From assembly GCA_009845645.1 (NCBI GenBank), contig VXZF01000225.1, forward strand, positions 1 through 6,384: a stretch of 6,384 nt of DNA. The letters are read 5' to 3'. A program made the position numbers and the translations under genes. Positions 5,202-6,384 of this stretch are shown here, piece after piece. Position 1 is the stretch's first letter; each line of letters begins with the position of its first letter. Source of the DNA: Gemmatimonadota bacterium. Lineage in GTDB: Bacteria; Latescibacterota; UBA2968; UBA8231. The notes under the pieces are model-generated. The model did not search any database. It was not told the origin of the DNA and worked only from the letters and a program-made list of their open reading frames with translations.

Positions 5202-5207
5202 TATATT
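5202..5207 (+). promoter_or_regulatory. Possible -10 box for tnpB
   Basis: TATATT lies 7 nt before the tnpB ATG in an otherwise GC-rich area, and no clear -35 box is seen. If used, the transcript would be almost leaderless, which fits the absence of a well-spaced Shine-Dalgarno sequence (AAGGG at 5209-5213 is only 1 nt from ATG). Confidence 0.2.
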
Positions 5208-5214
5208 TAAGGGC

Positions 5215-6360
5215 ATGGAAACGATCCGCACCCTTTCTTGCAAGTTGGTGGTTCCACCCCAAGTAGCAACGCGTCTTGAGGCGACGCTTGAAGCGTTTGC
5301 CCAAGCCTGCAACTTTGTGGCTGATTGGGGCAATGAGCATAAGAAGCATCGCCAGTACGATCTGCATAAGGGCTGCTACCGCGAGGTGCGTGAGCAGTTT
5401 GGTCTGTCGGCCAACTTGGCGGTCCGTGCTATTGCTCGGGTGGCCCCTCGGATGGCCAATGCCAAGACGCGGCACAGCCGGTTCAAGCCCACCAGCATCG
5501 ACTACGACGCCCGCATCTTCAAGCTGGATGTGTCGAGCGAGACCGTCAGCCTGCGCCTGATTGATGGGCGTTGCATCCTCGCGCTGGCTTTGGGCGACTT
5601 CCAGCGGCAAGCACTCGCCGGACAGCAGCCCACCAGTGCGACGCTCAAGAGAGGACGGAAAAACCGTTTTTACCTTGACATTCAGGTGAAAGACGAAGCT
5701 CCCAACCCGCCCAAGGACGACGAGATAGAGGGCACCCTCGGCGTGGACTTGGGACTTCGGCATATCGCCACTGATTCCGCAGGACACCAGTTTCAAGGGC
5801 AAGACCTCGCCGACTATCGCCTCCACCGCGCCAACGTCAGAGCGTGGTTGCAGGCGAAGGCAGATACCGGCAGCAAGCAGACCCGCAAAGCCTGCCGCCG
5901 GGCACTCAAACGGCTTTCCGGTCGGGAGCGACGCCACCAGAAACAGATCAATCACACCATTAGCAAGCATCTGGTCGCCTACGCCAAAGAGCATGGGCTG
6001 GCCATCGTCTTTGAGGTGCTTAAAGGCATTCGGGATCGGTGTCGGTTCCGCAAAGGACAAAGGCGACGCTTGCACTCGTGGGCATTCTACCAGTTGCAGC
6101 AGTTCGTCGAATACAAGGCGCGACGTGCTGGCGTCCGCGTCGTGTCTGTTGACCCGCGCTACACATCCAAGACCTGTGCCGACTGCTTGCATGTGGGTAT
6201 CCGTCGTCAAGACGATTTCTCCTGCAAAAATTGTGGGCAAGCGTCCCATGCTGACTTCAACGCGGCAAGGAACATTGCCCGCCTTGGCCTCGCTGTAATC
6301 CGAGGCGAATACTCCCTACTCTCCTGTGCGCTCCCAAGCGGCGGAAGAGTAGGAGGGTAA
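5215..6360 (+). CDS. tnpB: TnpB RNA-guided endonuclease of IS200/IS605-type element
   Basis: A 381-residue TnpB, the usual full length. TnpB proteins are RNA-guided DNA nucleases, ancestral to Cas12, that use an omega RNA made from the element's 3' end and help the transposon persist. The N-terminal helix-turn-helix/WED part spans about 1-170. RuvC-I is GVDLGLRHIAT with Asp178, and RuvC-II is AIVFEVLKGIR with Glu267. The four-Cys zinc ribbon is TSKTCADC (Cys321, Cys324) with FSCKNC (Cys337, Cys340). RuvC-III is HADFNAARNI with Asp347. All three acidic catalytic residues and the four cysteines are present, so the nuclease should be active. The tail ends LPSGGRVGG, and the stop TAA is followed after 2 nt by the right-end hairpin. 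The basic stretch KRLSGRERRHQKQI (about 232-245) fits RNA binding. ATG 5215 is chosen because homology begins there; the ribosome site is poor. Confidence 0.95.
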   Translation: METIRTLSCKLVVPPQVATRLEATLEAFAQACNFVADWGNEHKKHRQYDLHKGCYREVREQFGLSANLAVRAIARVAPRMANAKTRHSRFKPTSIDYDARIFKLDVSSETVSLRLIDGRCILALALGDFQRQALAGQQPTSATLKRGRKNRFYLDIQVKDEAPNPPKDDEIEGTLGVDLGLRHIATDSAGHQFQGQDLADYRLHRANVRAWLQAKADTGSKQTRKACRRALKRLSGRERRHQKQINHTISKHLVAYAKEHGLAIVFEVLKGIRDRCRFRKGQRRRLHSWAFYQLQQFVEYKARRAGVRVVSVDPRYTSKTCADCLHVGIRRQDDFSCKNCGQASHADFNAARNIARLGLAVIRGEYSLLSCALPSGGRVGG

Positions 6361-6384
6361 AGCTGACTGCTTTAGCTGTCAGTG
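6240..6384 (+). ncRNA. Candidate omega RNA scaffold at the 3' end of tnpB
   Basis: In characterised TnpB systems the guide RNA overlaps the end of tnpB and runs through the right end, with the guide coming from flanking DNA. Here the tnpB 3' end and the hairpin at 6363-6382 occupy that position. The 5' boundary is a guess from the family, not seen directly, and the guide lies beyond the window. Confidence 0.35.
6363..6382. repeat. Right-end hairpin of TnpB element, TTTA loop
   Basis: CTGACTGC (6363-6370) faces GCTGTCAG (6375-6382) around loop TTTA, with seven pairs and one T/T mismatch. It starts 2 bp after the tnpB stop and has the same loop as the left-end hairpin. The window ends 2 bp later, so the right cleavage site may not be visible. 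Confidence 0.65.

Larger units (their letters stand above)
5095..6382 (+). mobile_element. TnpB-only IS200/IS605-type element
   Basis: The element is defined by a left hairpin (5095-5114), a second structured stem (5130-5164), an intact tnpB and a right hairpin (6363-6382). Left and right hairpins share an 8-bp arm design and the same TTTA loop, as expected of subterminal hairpins bound by a TnpA transposase. No tnpA is present within the visible ends, so it would depend on a TnpA in trans (IS1341-like arrangement). Exact cleavage sites and the target tetra- or pentanucleotide cannot be set from one copy; the right tip may lie beyond the window. It is inserted just upstream of hisG, transcribed divergently from it. 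Confidence 0.7.

Noticed and set aside
5179..6249. Long minus-strand open frame (356 codons)
   Set aside because: It lies wholly antisense to tnpB, which has complete RuvC and zinc motifs. The minus frame has no recognisable domain and is a composition effect.

Overview
The window shows a conserved histidine-biosynthesis pair (hisG-hisD) on the minus strand, flanked by gene wreckage and IS200/IS605-type TnpB elements. The organism is a bacterium with a moderately high-GC core. HisG is the long form with a C-terminal regulatory domain, and the truncated glycosyltransferase is TMTC-like. Both fit several deep-branching Gram-negative-type phyla (Acidobacteria, Armatimonadetes or Hydrogenedentes-like groups), but I cannot place it to a phylum from sequence alone.

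Layout. 1-432: an open frame running in from the left edge, unrecognised, with a 22-bp direct repeat and a 17-bp perfect hairpin. 433-1070: AT-rich, no convincing gene, ending in a structured leader. 1071-1964 (+): a secreted lipoprotein with a PPC-like beta-sandwich C-terminus. 1976-2059 (+): a degenerate tRNA-Thr(CGU)-like sequence with a good 3' half, set between 12-bp direct repeats. 2071-2541 (-): the broken N-terminal part of a TMTC-like GT-C glycosyltransferase. It carries an 11-bp tandem duplication (frameshift) and a TGA at a conserved Trp, and it is cut off at the tRNA-like sequence. 2574-2711 (-): a likely C-terminal stub of a second broken gene. 2678-2863 (+): the C-terminal zinc-finger/RuvC-III relic of an older TnpB, whose right-end hairpin overlaps the hisD stop codon. 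2880-5077 (-): hisG then hisD, coupled by a TGATG overlap. 5095-6382 (+): an apparently intact TnpB element without TnpA, with end hairpins that share a TTTA loop. Its left end lies only about 8 bp upstream of the hisG Shine-Dalgarno sequence.

How it fits together. HisG (first step) and HisD (last two steps) form a two-gene unit that now sits between two TnpB elements, one relic at the 3' end and one intact at the 5' end. The left part looks like a decaying accessory region, with a tRNA-like junction, gene stubs and repeats. I found no new multi-gene defence or biosynthetic system. The most informative signals are the element boundaries against the his genes and the layered damage in the glycosyltransferase.
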